Source of the DNA: Actinocatenispora comari
GTDB lineage: Bacteria; Actinomycetota; Actinomycetes; Mycobacteriales; Micromonosporaceae
Direction of reading: 5' to 3'
Assembly (NCBI RefSeq): GCF_017312725.1
Contig: NZ_BOPO01000053.1
Span: 124,001-188,000 of the forward strand
Length of the DNA: 64,000 nucleotides
Both the position numbers and the translations under genes were made by a program. Shown here piece by piece: positions 50,079 through 59,893 of the stretch. The notes under the pieces were generated by a model. It was not told where the DNA came from. It did no database searches and saw only the letters and a list, made by a program, of their open reading frames with translations. Each line of letters begins with the position of its first letter. Position 1 is the stretch's first letter.

Positions 50079-51191
50079 TCACGACTGGGTGACGGTCAGC
50101 GGCGCCGGCAACGGCAGGCTCTTCGGCATGGCCAGCAACCGCTTGCCCTTCGAGCCCTCGTACACCGAGGCCGCCTTGGTGTAGGGCGCGACGTTCTCGG
50201 CGGTGACGAACGTCAGACCGGTGTCCATCTCCGGCGGGTGCACCAGCGTGCCGGACAACCGGTACAGGTAGAGGCTGAGCATCGGCAGGAAGCCCTGCAG
50301 GTAGGCGGACTGGTCGATGGTGAAGTCCAGCGCACCGGACTGCACGCCCTCGATCGTGTCGTCCAGGGTGTCGTACCCGCCGGCGTGGAACCTGCCCTTC
50401 AGCCCCTGCTTCTTGACCATCTGCGCGATGCCCGCGGTGCTGCCGGCGTCGACCGCGTAGACGCCCTTGGCCGACTTGCGCCCCGCGTACGCCGCCTCCA
50501 TCGCGGACAGTTCGGCCGCCTGCTCGGCGCCGGTGTTGACGGTGTGCACGGTGACGCTCGCGCCGGCGTCGGCGATGGCCTTCTTGATGCCGTCCAGCCG
50601 GGGCTGCACGTTGTTGCCGCCGGGCTGCGAGATCCCGACGATGATCTCGCCGGAGTGCACCTGCGACAGGATCCGCTGCCCCATCTTGTACCCGGAGAGG
50701 AACAGGTCCTGCCCGATGTACGCCAGGGCGTAGTTGCCGGCGGCCGTCGCGTTGTAGGCGACCACCGGGATGCCCTGGTCGAACGCCTTCTTGCAGCCGT
50801 TCTTGAACGCGCTGTCGTCGGTCAGCGCGACGGCGATGCCGTCCGCGCCACCGGAGATCGCCGTCTCCAGCGCGGTGGCCATGGTGGACACGTTGCCGTC
50901 CTCGGCGCCGGTCCACTGGTAGTCCAGACCCAGCAGCGCGGCGGCGTCCTTGATGCCGTTCTGGGTCGGTGCGAAGAAGGAGTTGGTGGTGACGTGGTTG
51001 ATGAACACGAACTTCCACTTGCTCCCCGGTTCGGGGAAGTTGCCGGTGGCGCCGGTGCCACCGGAGTCGTCGCTGTGGGCGCCCTTGCAGGCGGACAGGG
51101 CCATCGTTGCTGCCACTGCACCGCCGCCGGCGCCGAACCACTTGAGGATGTCTCGCCGCGAACGATCCGTGGCGGCGCGCTCGTCAGTCAC
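50079..51191 (-). CDS. Sugar ABC transporter substrate-binding lipoprotein
   Basis: 370 aa. A leader with twin arginines (SRRDILKWFGAGG, RR at 12-13) and a lipobox ending LSAC (Cys35) indicates Tat export and lipid anchoring. The periplasmic-binding fold of the RbsB class follows (FVFINHVTTNSFFAPTQNG; GGADGIAVALTDDSA; GIPVVAYNATAAGN). First gene of the importer operon. GTG 51191 has only a weak ribosome site. The operator at 51223-51251 lies 32 bp upstream. Confidence 0.86.
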   Translation of the reverse strand: MTDERAATDRSRRDILKWFGAGGGAVAATMALSACKGAHSDDSGGTGATGNFPEPGSKWKFVFINHVTTNSFFAPTQNGIKDAAALLGLDYQWTGAEDGNVSTMATALETAISGGADGIAVALTDDSAFKNGCKKAFDQGIPVVAYNATAAGNYALAYIGQDLFLSGYKMGQRILSQVHSGEIIVGISQPGGNNVQPRLDGIKKAIADAGASVTVHTVNTGAEQAAELSAMEAAYAGRKSAKGVYAVDAGSTAGIAQMVKKQGLKGRFHAGGYDTLDDTIEGVQSGALDFTIDQSAYLQGFLPMLSLYLYRLSGTLVHPPEMDTGLTFVTAENVAPYTKAASVYEGSKGKRLLAMPKSLPLPAPLTVTQS

Positions 51192-51222
51192 TTTCGGCCT
51201 CACACCGGCTCTCGACGATGTA

Positions 51223-51251
51223 CGTGATACCGAACTATGTTCGGTATCACG
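51223..51251. promoter_or_regulatory. Perfect 13-3-13 palindrome upstream of the sugar importer
   Basis: CGTGATACCGAAC (51223-51235) and GTTCGGTATCACG (51239-51251) flank TAT. It is the symmetrical version of the half-site found at 47239-47251 next to the IclR gene. Confidence 0.7.
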
Positions 51252-51343
51252 AATGTTGTCAACCCTTCCCGGCGAGGCGGAAACACGCCGAATCGGCCGG
51301 GACGACGGCACACCCGTCCGGCCCGTCCCGGGTACGCGGTGCG

Positions 51344-54100
51344 TCAGGCCTGGTGGTCGACGAGGGATTCGCGGTGGGCGATGGCCGCCGCCTCGGTCCG
51401 GCTGGTGGCGCCCAGCTTGGCCAGGATGTGCGAGACGTGCACGCCCGCGGTGCTCGGCGAGATGTGCAGCCGCTGCGCGATCTGCCGGTTGCTGTGCCCC
51501 GCGGCGAGCAGTTCCAGCACGTCGCGCTCCCGGTCGGTCAGGCCGTGCCGGGCCGGCGTCGCACCGGCCAGCCGCGCGATCCGCTGCGCGAGCGGCGCCG
51601 CGCCGAGCCGCTCGGCCAGCCCCGCCGCCTCCCGAAGGTGCGCGGCGGCATCCGCCGGGCGGTCGGCGCGGGCGTGCTGGTACAGCGCCTCGGCCAGCTC
51701 GTACGGTTGGTCCAGGGCGCGCCAGGCGGCCACCGCCGGGCCGAAACCGCGGCCGTCCAGCAGCGCCCGCAGCATGGTTCGGTGCGCCTCGTCGAACGGC
51801 CCGTCCACCTCGATCGCCGCGTCGAGCGCGGCGATCCGCTCCCGCCGTGCCGGTACGCCGGCCGCCGCGCGGCCGCCGCGCTCCAGCCGGGCCCGCAGCA
51901 CCAGCGCACCGGCGAGCAGCACCGGCCGGGAGTCGTTGCCGTAGTTGACGACCAGCGCCGGATCGGCGAGCGCCCGGTCGAGGTACCGGTCGGCGACGTC
52001 CAGCTCGCCGCGCGCCACCGCGACCCCGCACAGCAGCTGATGGCGGGCCAGCAGGCCGAGCAGGTCGTGCCCGTCGACATCGGCGACCAGCCCGGCCGCC
52101 TCCTCGGCCGCGCCGAGCTCGCCGCGCAGCAGCGCCAGCCGGCCGGCCAGGATGCGCAGCGCGAGCCGGGTCGCCCGGGGCGGGTCCTCCCGCAGCGCCT
52201 CGGCCAGTACCGTGTCCGCCTCGTCCCACCGCCCGGCCAGCATCAGCCCGCGCGCCGCGTACCGGGCGAGCTCGGCGCCGCGGCTGCGGGCCAGGCCGAG
52301 CCGGCGGGCCCGGCGGATGCCGTCCCGGGCCACCGCGACAGCCCGCTGCTGATCGCCGAGCCGGGTGTGCAGCGCCGCCTGGTACATCGGTACGGTCAGG
52401 GCCAGGTCCGGGCTGTCCAGCCGTTCGGCGAGCGTCGCCGCCTCGGCCAGCAGGGCCAGCTCGCCGGTCATCGCGCCGACCCCGAGCAGCCCGCGTACCG
52501 TCACGGTCGGGTCGCCGGTGCGGCGCCCGGCCCGCAGCGCGGCGGTGAACTCGGCGCGGGAGGCCTCGGTACGCAACGGCCGGCCCATCGCCGTCATCCC
52601 GAGGATCCGGCCACGCTGCACGCTGTCCGGATCGTCCGGCAGCAGCGACAGCGCGCGTTCCAGATCCTCGATCCCGGTGCCGTCGAGCCGGATCGACAGC
52701 CGCCCGCGGTGTTCCAGCAGCAGCGCGGCCCGGTCGGGCTCGGCCCGCTCGTCCACGGCGGCGAGGCCCGCGCTGGCCAGCTCGATGCCGTGCGGGTAGT
52801 CGCCGGTGAGCATGGCCGCCTCGGCCGCCGCGGTCAGCACGTCCACCCGGTCCACGCCGAGCCGGCCGGCCGGATCGTCCACCCGGTCCCACACCTGCAG
52901 GACCCGGTCGAGCAGGTGCTGCTGCTCGGCGTACGCGTAGGAGCGGTACGCGCGGACCGCGCCGCGGTGGGCGGCGGTCAGCGTCGTCCCGGCATCGCCG
53001 GCGGCGTCCGCGTGCGCGGCCAGTTCGGCCAGCGATGCGCTGTCCCGCAGGGCTTCCGCGTACCGGGCGTGCACCCGGGCGCGCTCGCCGGGCAGCAGGT
53101 CCTCGTACACCGCCTGGCGGATCAGCGCGTGCCGGAAGTCGTACCCGTCGCCGTCGACCACCAGTAGGCTGCGGTCGACCAGCTCGCGCAGCAGCCCGTC
53201 GAGGTCGTCGTCCGGGCCCGGCTCGGCGACCTCGGCCAGCAGCCGGTGGTCGAGCCGGCCGCCGGCCGCCGACGCGGTACCCAGCAGCCGCCGGGCGGGC
53301 GCGGGCAGCGAGCGCGGACCGTCCAGCAGCAGCTCGCGCAGGCTGTCCGGGGTACGGTCGCCGGCCCGGGCGAGCGCCTCGACGAACAGCGGGTTGCCGT
53401 CGCTGCGTTCCCGGATCCGGCGCACCGCGACCGGATCCGGGGTGGCGCCGAGGATGGCGGCGAGCTGGTCGCCGACCTGGGCCTCGGACAGCGGACCCAG
53501 CCGCAGCGTCGTGGTCCGCGGGCCGCGGGCCAGCTCGGACAGCAGCGGGCGCAGCCGTGCCGTGCCGGCGTCCGCCGGGCGGTAGGTCGCCGCGAGCAGC
53601 ACGCCCGGCTGGACCAGGTTGCGGGCCAGGAAACCGAACAGCTCGCGGCTGGCGGCGTCGGCCCAGTGCAGGTCCTCGATCGCCACCAGCAACGGCCGGT
53701 CCGCGGCGACGGTCTCGAACAGCGCCAGCACCGCCTCGTGCAGCCGGTGCTTGCCGCCGGAACCCGGCTGCTCGGCTCCCAACTGGGGGAACCACTCGGC
53801 GAGCTCGTGCGCCCGCCCGCCCGGTCCGTCGCTGATCAGCCGCCGCACCACCGCCACGAACGGCGCGTACGCGAGGCCGTCGCCGCCCAGCTCCGCGCAG
53901 GCGCCGGTCACCACCCGTACCCGGGCGGGCACCGAGGCGGTGAACTCGGCCAGCAGCCGGGACTTGCCGATGCCCGCCTCACCGGCGAGCAGCGCCACCG
54001 CCGGCCCGTGCCCGACCGCCGTCTCCAGGGTCGCGAGCAACGTCGCCAGCGCCTCGTCCCGACCGACGAGTACCGGACTGACCACCTGCCGCGCCACCAC
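51344..54100 (-). CDS. LAL-type LuxR regulator with AAA ATPase domain
   Basis: 918 aa. Walker A GEAGIGKS (residues 40-47) and Walker B LLVAIEDLHWADA belong to a STAND/AAA ATPase. A long helical repeat middle region follows, and the protein ends with a GerE HTH (LTDRERDVLELLAAGHSNRQIA; ISPSTAGVHVSHILAKLGA). Such regulators act as ATP-gated activators, MalT-like. GTG 54100 is the last start before SPVLVGRDEALATL. Divergent from the Eis-like gene, with 100 bp between. Targets unknown. Confidence 0.82.
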   Translation of the reverse strand: MVARQVVSPVLVGRDEALATLLATLETAVGHGPAVALLAGEAGIGKSRLLAEFTASVPARVRVVTGACAELGGDGLAYAPFVAVVRRLISDGPGGRAHELAEWFPQLGAEQPGSGGKHRLHEAVLALFETVAADRPLLVAIEDLHWADAASRELFGFLARNLVQPGVLLAATYRPADAGTARLRPLLSELARGPRTTTLRLGPLSEAQVGDQLAAILGATPDPVAVRRIRERSDGNPLFVEALARAGDRTPDSLRELLLDGPRSLPAPARRLLGTASAAGGRLDHRLLAEVAEPGPDDDLDGLLRELVDRSLLVVDGDGYDFRHALIRQAVYEDLLPGERARVHARYAEALRDSASLAELAAHADAAGDAGTTLTAAHRGAVRAYRSYAYAEQQHLLDRVLQVWDRVDDPAGRLGVDRVDVLTAAAEAAMLTGDYPHGIELASAGLAAVDERAEPDRAALLLEHRGRLSIRLDGTGIEDLERALSLLPDDPDSVQRGRILGMTAMGRPLRTEASRAEFTAALRAGRRTGDPTVTVRGLLGVGAMTGELALLAEAATLAERLDSPDLALTVPMYQAALHTRLGDQQRAVAVARDGIRRARRLGLARSRGAELARYAARGLMLAGRWDEADTVLAEALREDPPRATRLALRILAGRLALLRGELGAAEEAAGLVADVDGHDLLGLLARHQLLCGVAVARGELDVADRYLDRALADPALVVNYGNDSRPVLLAGALVLRARLERGGRAAAGVPARRERIAALDAAIEVDGPFDEAHRTMLRALLDGRGFGPAVAAWRALDQPYELAEALYQHARADRPADAAAHLREAAGLAERLGAAPLAQRIARLAGATPARHGLTDRERDVLELLAAGHSNRQIAQRLHISPSTAGVHVSHILAKLGATSRTEAAAIAHRESLVDHQA

Positions 54101-54200
54101 CGCGCCAGCATAGGAGGAGGCGGTCGCCGGCCGGCGGTGTGCGGGTAAATACCGAGATCGCCGGATGTGCGGCGGGTGTTTAGGCGGCGAGCCTCGACCC

Positions 54201-55418
54201 ATGACGAGCTACCCCTTGCGCAGTATTGCCGCCCACGAGTTCGAGACCTGGGCCCGCATGATCACCACCACCTACGGGCAGGACTGGCGCGACGGCGCGC
54301 TGCGCAGCGCGCAGACCTCGATCGAGCCGGAACGCACCACCGCCGCGTTCGACGGCGAGCAACTGGTCGGCGGAATGTCCATCTACGGGCGCTCCCTCAC
54401 GGTTCCCGGTGGGTACGTGCCGGTCGCCGGCGTGACGCTGGTCGCGGTGCTGCCCACGCACCGCCGGCGCGGGCTGCTCACCGCGATGATGCGCCGCCAG
54501 TTCACCCAGCTGCACGAGTCCGGGGGCGAGCCGGTCGCCGCGCTCAACGCGGCCGAGGCCACCATCTACGGCCGGTTCGGGTACGGGATCGCGAGCCACC
54601 TGGCGCTCCTCGAGGGCGACACCCGGTTCCTGACGATGCGGCCGGACGTCGAGACCGGCGGCAGCATCCGGCTGCTCGACGCCGAGGCGGCCCGGCCGCT
54701 GCTGGAGAAGATCTACGACACGGCGTGCCGGGACACCGCCGGCTGGGTCGACCGCACCGACCGGTACTGGACCGCCCGGCTCTACGACGCCGAGCACGTG
54801 CGCGACGGCGGTACCGCGCTGCGCTTCGCCGTGCACACCGACGCGGCGGGCACGGTGGGCGGCTACGTGTTCTACCGCTCCGCCGGCGGCACCGTGCGGG
54901 TGGTCGAGCTCGCCGCGACCACCCGCGGCTCGTACGCGGCGCTGTGGCGGTACCTGATCGACCTCGACGGGCACGACCACGTCAGCTACCAGGGGGCCAC
55001 CGACGAGGTGCTGCCCCACCTGCTGCGCGACCCGCGGGCGGTGCACCGGACCGTGGTCGACAACCTGTGGGTACGGCTGGTCGACGTCGGCCGGGCGCTG
55101 ACCGCGCGCCGCTATGCGAGCCCGGTCGACGTGGTGTTCCAGGTCGAGGACGAGTTCTGTGGCTGGAACGCGGGCCGCTACCGGCTGCGCGCCGACGGCG
55201 ACCGGGTCGACTGGGAACCCACGCGGGACCGCGCCGAGCTGCGGCTGTCGGCGACCGAGCTGGGCGCCGCGTACCTCGGCGGCACGACCCTGACGGAACT
55301 GGCCGCCGCCGGCCTGGTCGAGGAGCTGCGGCCCGGCGCGGTGGCCACCGCGTCGCGGGCCTTCCGGGCCGACCGGGACCCGTTCCACCCCTCCGGCGGC
55401 GCGTTCCCGGCGTTCTGA
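54201..55418 (+). CDS. Eis-like GNAT N-acetyltransferase
   Basis: 405 aa, matching the usual Eis length. N-terminal GNAT core (LVAVLPTHRRRGLLTAMMRRQ with the acetyl-CoA loop RRRGLL), a second GNAT-like half (YDAEHVRDGGTALRFAV), and an SCP2-like C-terminal domain (ADRRVDWEPTR region, LSATELGAAYLGGTTL). Ends on an acidic/aromatic stretch with a C-terminal Phe (FPAF) as expected for Eis active sites. Relatives acetylate aminoglycosides or protein lysines. No Shine-Dalgarno precedes ATG 54201. Confidence 0.78.
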   Translation: MTSYPLRSIAAHEFETWARMITTTYGQDWRDGALRSAQTSIEPERTTAAFDGEQLVGGMSIYGRSLTVPGGYVPVAGVTLVAVLPTHRRRGLLTAMMRRQFTQLHESGGEPVAALNAAEATIYGRFGYGIASHLALLEGDTRFLTMRPDVETGGSIRLLDAEAARPLLEKIYDTACRDTAGWVDRTDRYWTARLYDAEHVRDGGTALRFAVHTDAAGTVGGYVFYRSAGGTVRVVELAATTRGSYAALWRYLIDLDGHDHVSYQGATDEVLPHLLRDPRAVHRTVVDNLWVRLVDVGRALTARRYASPVDVVFQVEDEFCGWNAGRYRLRADGDRVDWEPTRDRAELRLSATELGAAYLGGTTLTELAAAGLVEELRPGAVATASRAFRADRDPFHPSGGAFPAF

Positions 55419-55460
55419 GCCGGATGCGGGCGGGCCGGCAACCGACCCCGCCCGCCCGCG

Positions 55461-55844
55461 TCAGCCCTCCGGATAGAACAGGAACAGGGTGCACCCGGTG
55501 GTCGTGCCGGGCACGTGCCAGCTTCCCGCCGGCGCGTGCAGGAACGTACCGGCGGGGTGGTCGGTTGCGCCGTCGTGGAAGGTGCCGGCGACCACGTACA
55601 CCTCCTCCGGGCCGGGTTGGTGCACGTCGCGGTGCGGCCACGAGGTACCGGGCGCCATCTCCAGCACGTGCGCGTGCGCGCCGGTCCGCCCGGTCCACAG
55701 GGTGCGCAGCCGGATGCCGGGGAACAGCTCGCGGCCCTCGGCCTCGTCGACGTGCGCGGCGGTGTAGCCCGGCTGGGCCAGGATCTCGGGATGCGATGCC
55801 CCTGGCGACGGCTGGGTGCCCGCGGGTGTCGGTTTCGATGGCAT
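55461..55844 (-). CDS. Cupin-domain protein
   Basis: 127 aa. WPHRDVHQPGPEEVYVVAG is cupin motif 1 (His, His, Glu ligands) and PAGSWHVPGTTTGC is motif 2 with the histidine. Metal binding is likely, function open. Convergent with the Eis-like gene and divergent from glxA-type regulator. Confidence 0.78.
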   Translation of the reverse strand: MPSKPTPAGTQPSPGASHPEILAQPGYTAAHVDEAEGRELFPGIRLRTLWTGRTGAHAHVLEMAPGTSWPHRDVHQPGPEEVYVVAGTFHDGATDHPAGTFLHAPAGSWHVPGTTTGCTLFLFYPEG

Positions 55845-55914
55845 GGCCTCACCGTGCCGCCGGCACCCGGTTCACGACAGCGCCCGGCCCGCCAGCCTGG
55901 GGTACTTTTCTGCC

Positions 55915-56844
55915 ATGCATCGTGTGGTCGCGCTGGTGCGTCCGGTGCAGTCGACGTTCGAACTGGGCTGCGCGGTCGAGGTGTTCGGCACGCGACGCCC
56001 GGGCGTGCCGGCGCACTACGAGTTCGCCGTGTGCACGCCGCGGCCCGGGCCGGTGCCGACCTCGGCCGGGTACACGATGTCGGTGCCGCACGGCCTGCCG
56101 GCGCTGGCGACCGCCGACACGGTGATCATCCCGGGCTGGCTGCCGGTGACCGCGGTGCCGTCGCCGGCGGTACTGGACGCGCTGCGGCAGGCGCACGCCC
56201 GCGGCGCCCGGTTGGTGACGATGTGCTCGGGGGTCTTCGCGCTGGCCGCCACCGGCCTGCTGGACGGCCGGTCGGCCACCAGCCATCCCGACCGGGCCGA
56301 GCAGCTGCAGCGCCGGTACCCGCGCATCCGGGTCGAGTCGCGGCGCCGCTTCGTCGACCACGGCGACGTGGCCACCAGCGCGGGCGCGGGCGCCGGCCTG
56401 GACCTGTTCCTGCATCTCGTCGGCCGCGACCACGGCGCCGGGTACGCCGCCGCGCTCGCCCGGCACATGGTGCTGCCGCCGGGGCAGCCCGAGCCGCCCG
56501 TCACCGCCGCGCCGCCGGAGCGGGGCCCGGCCCTCGACGGGGTACTGGACTGGGCCGAGGCGCGGCTGGACGCGGATCTGTCGGTGGCCGACCTGGCCGC
56601 CCGGCTGCACGTCTCGACCCGTACGCTGGCGCGCCGGTTCGCCGACGAGCTCGGTACCAGCCCGGGCGCCTGGCTGCTGGCCCGGCGGCTGGCGCGGGCC
56701 CGCGACCTGCTGGCCGGTACGGATCTGCCGGTCGAGGCCGTCGCGGCCCGGGTCGGCCTGCGCTCGGCGGTCAACCTGCGCCGGCGGTTCCACGCCCACG
56801 TCGGCACCACCCCGGGCGCCTACCGGCAGGCGGCGCGCGGCTGA
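55915..56844 (+). CDS. GlxA-family AraC regulator with DJ-1/PfpI domain
   Basis: 309 aa. The N-terminal DJ-1/PfpI fold has the nucleophile-elbow cysteine in VTMCSGVFALAATGLL and ends near SAGAGAGLDLFLHLV. The C-terminal half is two AraC HTHs (LDADLSVADLAARLHVSTRTLA; VEAVAARVGLRSAVNLRRRF). Presumably binds a small ligand in the DJ-1 domain. ATG 55915 is close to a GTACTT box, leaving a very short leader. Confidence 0.85.
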   Translation: MHRVVALVRPVQSTFELGCAVEVFGTRRPGVPAHYEFAVCTPRPGPVPTSAGYTMSVPHGLPALATADTVIIPGWLPVTAVPSPAVLDALRQAHARGARLVTMCSGVFALAATGLLDGRSATSHPDRAEQLQRRYPRIRVESRRRFVDHGDVATSAGAGAGLDLFLHLVGRDHGAGYAAALARHMVLPPGQPEPPVTAAPPERGPALDGVLDWAEARLDADLSVADLAARLHVSTRTLARRFADELGTSPGAWLLARRLARARDLLAGTDLPVEAVAARVGLRSAVNLRRRFHAHVGTTPGAYRQAARG

Positions 56845-56954
56845 CCCGCGCCGCTCGTTCCGGTTGCACCACCGCCGGCCGAGCCACGCTCGGCTGCACC
56901 ACGCGCACCGGCCGGGCAACGCTCGTCGAGCCGGTTGCGCGACCGCCGGCCGGT

Positions 56955-58271
56955 TCAGGCCGGGAAGAACGCGATCCGGGCGTGGTACTCGCCGTGCACG
57001 TGCGTGGTGTCGCTGGTGATCCACAACCCGGCGTCGGTGGCGAGGATGCAGAACACGCCGACCCCGCGGTCCTTGCGCGGGTTCCAGGCCAGCGCCCGCC
57101 CGTTCGAGGTGGACACCGCGGCGATACCGGGCCGGGACACCGCACCGGGGCCGGCGCTGTTGTTGCCCTTCGGGTTGTCCAGCCACCGCTGGTGCCCGCC
57201 GACGTACACCGCGGCGTCGGTGATCGCCGCCGACAGCAACGTGTCGCCACCGGTCCAGTTGACCCAGGCCGGGCTCCCGTCGCCGGCGAGGTCGAACCGG
57301 GCGACCGCGTCGCACAGCTTGCCGGCCCGGCCGCCGCCGGTCGCCGCCACCACGAACCAGCCGCCGCCCGGCGCCACCGCGATGCCCCGGACGTAGGTGG
57401 GGAAGTGGTCGGAGCACTGTGGCTGGTACCGGGTGGTGGACCACGGGTCGAGCCGGACGTTTCCGGCGCCGAGGTCGGCGACGGCGAGCTGGGCGCGGGC
57501 CCGGCCGGCGACCTGGTCGAAGTTGCCGCCGAAGATCAGCGTGCGGTGGTCGGGGGTCACGGCCAGGGCGGTGACCTTGATCGGCGAGCGGGCGCCGCTG
57601 GTGGTGTGCCGCGGTACGGCCAGCCGCAGGTTCACGTCGCCGGTGGCGCGGCCGGTGGCCGGGTCGAACGAGGCCAGCGCCGGCCGCGACCTCCGGTCGA
57701 CGGTCTGGAACGAGCCGCCCGCGATCAACCGGTCACCGGCCAGCACGAGCCGGGCGACCGGCCCGTCGAGCGTCGAAGGCCGGAACCCGGGCCAGGCGGC
57801 GCCGGTACCGGCATCCACCCGGGCGAGGTACGGCGCCCGGGCCGACCCGCCGGAGCGGAACGAGCCCGCCACGTACAGCGACCTGCCGTCCGGCGCGGCG
57901 GCGAGCGCGGTGACCGGCCCGTCCAGTACCGGCCGGAACCGGGTGTCGATCGCCCCGGTACGGGCGTCGAACGCGAACAGTGACCTGATCCGCCGCACCT
58001 GGTTGGAACCGGCGTCTCGTTCGGAGCCGAACGATCCGGCGGCGTACATCAACTCGCCGACCTGGACCACCTGGTACACCGACCCGTCGAGCACGTCGGG
58101 CGTCCAGCTCGCCGGATCGTCGGACACCACGCCGCCGCCGGCGGCCGGCCGCCGCGCGCCGTCGGGCGCCGCCCGCGCCGGGGTCGTCAGGGCGGCGGCG
58201 CAGGCCGTGACACACAGCCACAGCAGGGCACCGAGCAACCGACCGCGCAGCGCGCTGTTCGTACCGGGCAT
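56955..58271 (-). CDS. Secreted beta-propeller protein
   Basis: 438 aa. Leader LLGALLWLCVTACAAALTTPARA, then repeated blades of the pattern AAGSF...RSLFAFDARTGAID (LYVAGSFRSGGSA; LIAGGSFQTVDRRS; LIFGGNFDQVAGRA). These resemble delta-60/WD-like propeller proteins of unknown function in actinomycetes. A TAC-like Cys occurs inside the leader, but no typical lipobox. GGAAGAGG is the ribosome site for ATG 58271. Confidence 0.7.
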   Translation of the reverse strand: MPGTNSALRGRLLGALLWLCVTACAAALTTPARAAPDGARRPAAGGGVVSDDPASWTPDVLDGSVYQVVQVGELMYAAGSFGSERDAGSNQVRRIRSLFAFDARTGAIDTRFRPVLDGPVTALAAAPDGRSLYVAGSFRSGGSARAPYLARVDAGTGAAWPGFRPSTLDGPVARLVLAGDRLIAGGSFQTVDRRSRPALASFDPATGRATGDVNLRLAVPRHTTSGARSPIKVTALAVTPDHRTLIFGGNFDQVAGRARAQLAVADLGAGNVRLDPWSTTRYQPQCSDHFPTYVRGIAVAPGGGWFVVAATGGGRAGKLCDAVARFDLAGDGSPAWVNWTGGDTLLSAAITDAAVYVGGHQRWLDNPKGNNSAGPGAVSRPGIAAVSTSNGRALAWNPRKDRGVGVFCILATDAGLWITSDTTHVHGEYHARIAFFPA

Positions 58272-58415
58272 GCTGACCTCTTCCGGCAGACCACCGAAGC
58301 GGGCCCAGCGTAAGGCCGATGTTGCTCTCTGTTGTGCCATCGAAGCCCGACTCGCACGAACCGGTGATATCCGGCGTTTCGTCCGCGAGCCGAGGGAGCG
58401 GCGCCCGCCCGCCTC

Positions 58416-59057
58416 TCAACCGTCCGCGGGTCTGCGGGCGTGGACGCGTTCGATGCTGCCCGCCTTGATGCGCTCGACCGCCACGATCTCGAACCCGGCC
58501 GCCTCGACCAGCGGCAGTTGCCGGCGGGTGAAGTACTCGCCGGCACTGCGGATCGTCCAGCGCTCCAGCAGCCACTGGGCGGCGTGGATCGGCGGCCAGG
58601 TGCTGGCGACGTGGTCGACCAGCAGCAGCCGCCCGCCCGGTACCAGCACCCGGCGCATCTCGCGGATCGCCGCGGCCGGGTCGGGGATCGAGCACAGCGC
58701 CAGCGCGCACGCCACCGTGTCGAACGACGCGTCCGGCAGTGGCAGGTGTTCGGCGTCGCCCTCCCGCAGGTCGGCGTCGAGGCCGAGGTCGGCGGCGCGG
58801 CGGCGGGCGATGGCGAGCATGGCCGGGCTCAGCTCCACCCCGGTCAGCGTCACGCCGGCGGGGTAGTACGGCAGGTTGCGGCCGGTGCCGGGGGCGATCT
58901 CCAGCACCCGGCCGCGGACCCGTTCGCCCAGCCACTGCCGGTCGCCGCCGAACCAGATCCGTTCGTAGAACGCCATCTGCCGGTCGTAGTGCGCGGCGCC
59001 GGAGTCCCACACCCGCCGCTGCCGCGCGGTGGGGTCGTCGCCGTCGGTATCGCTCAT
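58416..59057 (-). CDS. SAM-dependent methyltransferase (UbiE/COQ5-like)
   Basis: 213 aa. Motif I VLEIAPGTGRNLPYY, motif II GVELSPAMLAIARRRA, DTVACALALCSIPDP, and REMRRVLVPGGRLLLVDH follow the UbiE-like order. C-terminal WTIRSAGEYFTRRQLPLVEAAGFE supports a phospholipid or quinone N-/C-methyltransferase relative. ATG 59057. Neighbours give no substrate clue. Confidence 0.8.
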   Translation of the reverse strand: MSDTDGDDPTARQRRVWDSGAAHYDRQMAFYERIWFGGDRQWLGERVRGRVLEIAPGTGRNLPYYPAGVTLTGVELSPAMLAIARRRAADLGLDADLREGDAEHLPLPDASFDTVACALALCSIPDPAAAIREMRRVLVPGGRLLLVDHVASTWPPIHAAQWLLERWTIRSAGEYFTRRQLPLVEAAGFEIVAVERIKAGSIERVHARRPADG

Positions 59058-59140
59058 CAACAGAGCCTGCCCCTCCTCGGCTGCGGAAAGATCGACGCTA
59101 CGCCAGCCGGCGAGCCGTCCGGTACACGCCGCGGAACCCG

Positions 59141-59824
59141 TCAGGACGCCACGGCGATCCCCCGGTACGGGGCGAAACGCGTGACGGCGATGCCGGCGAC
59201 GCCGGGGGAGCCGCCGGCGGCTGCGCGCAGCCGCGGCGCCGGGGTGCGGGTGGCCGCGCGGTGCGCGGCGGCGGTGGTCCACTCGGCCAGGTTGACCGCC
59301 CGGGTGCCGTTGAGGCCGAGGTGGAAGTGCGCCGCGGTCAGCCCGGCGGCGGGCGCTGCCGCCTCGGTACCGGCGGCCGCGAACACGCCGTCGACCCACG
59401 TCCGTGGCCGCTGCGGGTCGGTGCCGTCGAACTCGACGGTGACCGTGACCAGGCAACCGGTCGGCGGTGCGGCCGGTGCCCGACCGGTGCTGCGGTACCG
59501 GCGGTAGGCGGTGACCCGCCGATGCTCGATGCCGGTCAGCCGCGCCCGGACCGCGCGCAGCCAGCGCTGCCGCTCGCCGCCGACGAACCGGCGGGGTGCG
59601 TCCGGATCGGTCCACTGCTGGTAGTGCAGGACCGTGGCGGCGTCCTCGCCGAGCAGGCAGTGGTAGGCGAGCAGCCCGGGAGGTGGCGATGACTCGCGCC
59701 AGGCGGCCAGCACGGCGTCGGCGGCGCGCCGTTGGTCACCGCGCCGCACGCCCCACTCGCCGATCAGGACCACGCCCACGCCGGCGCGGGCCAGGTCGGG
59801 CACCGAATCCGCGTCGGCCCACAT
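59141..59824 (-). CDS. Two-domain ABM (antibiotic biosynthesis monooxygenase-like) protein
   Basis: 227 aa. Two ferredoxin-like ABM repeats: GVVLIGEWGVRRGDQRRAADAVLAAW with LLGEDAATVLHYQQWTDPDA, and a second from TVTVEFDGTD to GTRAVNLAEWTTAAAH. Such dimeric-in-one-chain proteins include small oxygenases and haem-degrading relatives. Divergent from a TetR gene that probably represses it through the site at 59835-59855. Confidence 0.72.
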   Translation of the reverse strand: MWADADSVPDLARAGVGVVLIGEWGVRRGDQRRAADAVLAAWRESSPPPGLLAYHCLLGEDAATVLHYQQWTDPDAPRRFVGGERQRWLRAVRARLTGIEHRRVTAYRRYRSTGRAPAAPPTGCLVTVTVEFDGTDPQRPRTWVDGVFAAAGTEAAAPAAGLTAAHFHLGLNGTRAVNLAEWTTAAAHRAATRTPAPRLRAAAGGSPGVAGIAVTRFAPYRGIAVAS

Positions 59825-59834
59825 GACCCCTCCA

Positions 59835-59855
59835 AAATGCCTCTCAATGGCACTT
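59835..59855. promoter_or_regulatory. Likely TetR operator between ABM and TetR genes
   Basis: AAATGCC (59835-59841) and GGCACTT (59849-59855) are inverted with 7 bases between and one mismatch. It is 11 bp from the minus-strand start and 39 bp from the plus-strand start. Confidence 0.5.
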
Positions 59856-59893
59856 TACCACGAGGAGCGAACGCGCCTGATAGGCTCGACTGC

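Noticed and set aside
50079-53795. A minus-strand frame that would join the sugar-binding protein to a 850-residue upstream extension
   Set aside because: The extension overlaps the LAL regulator in another frame and is Arg/Gly/Ala-rich; the lipoprotein leader fixes the start at 51191.
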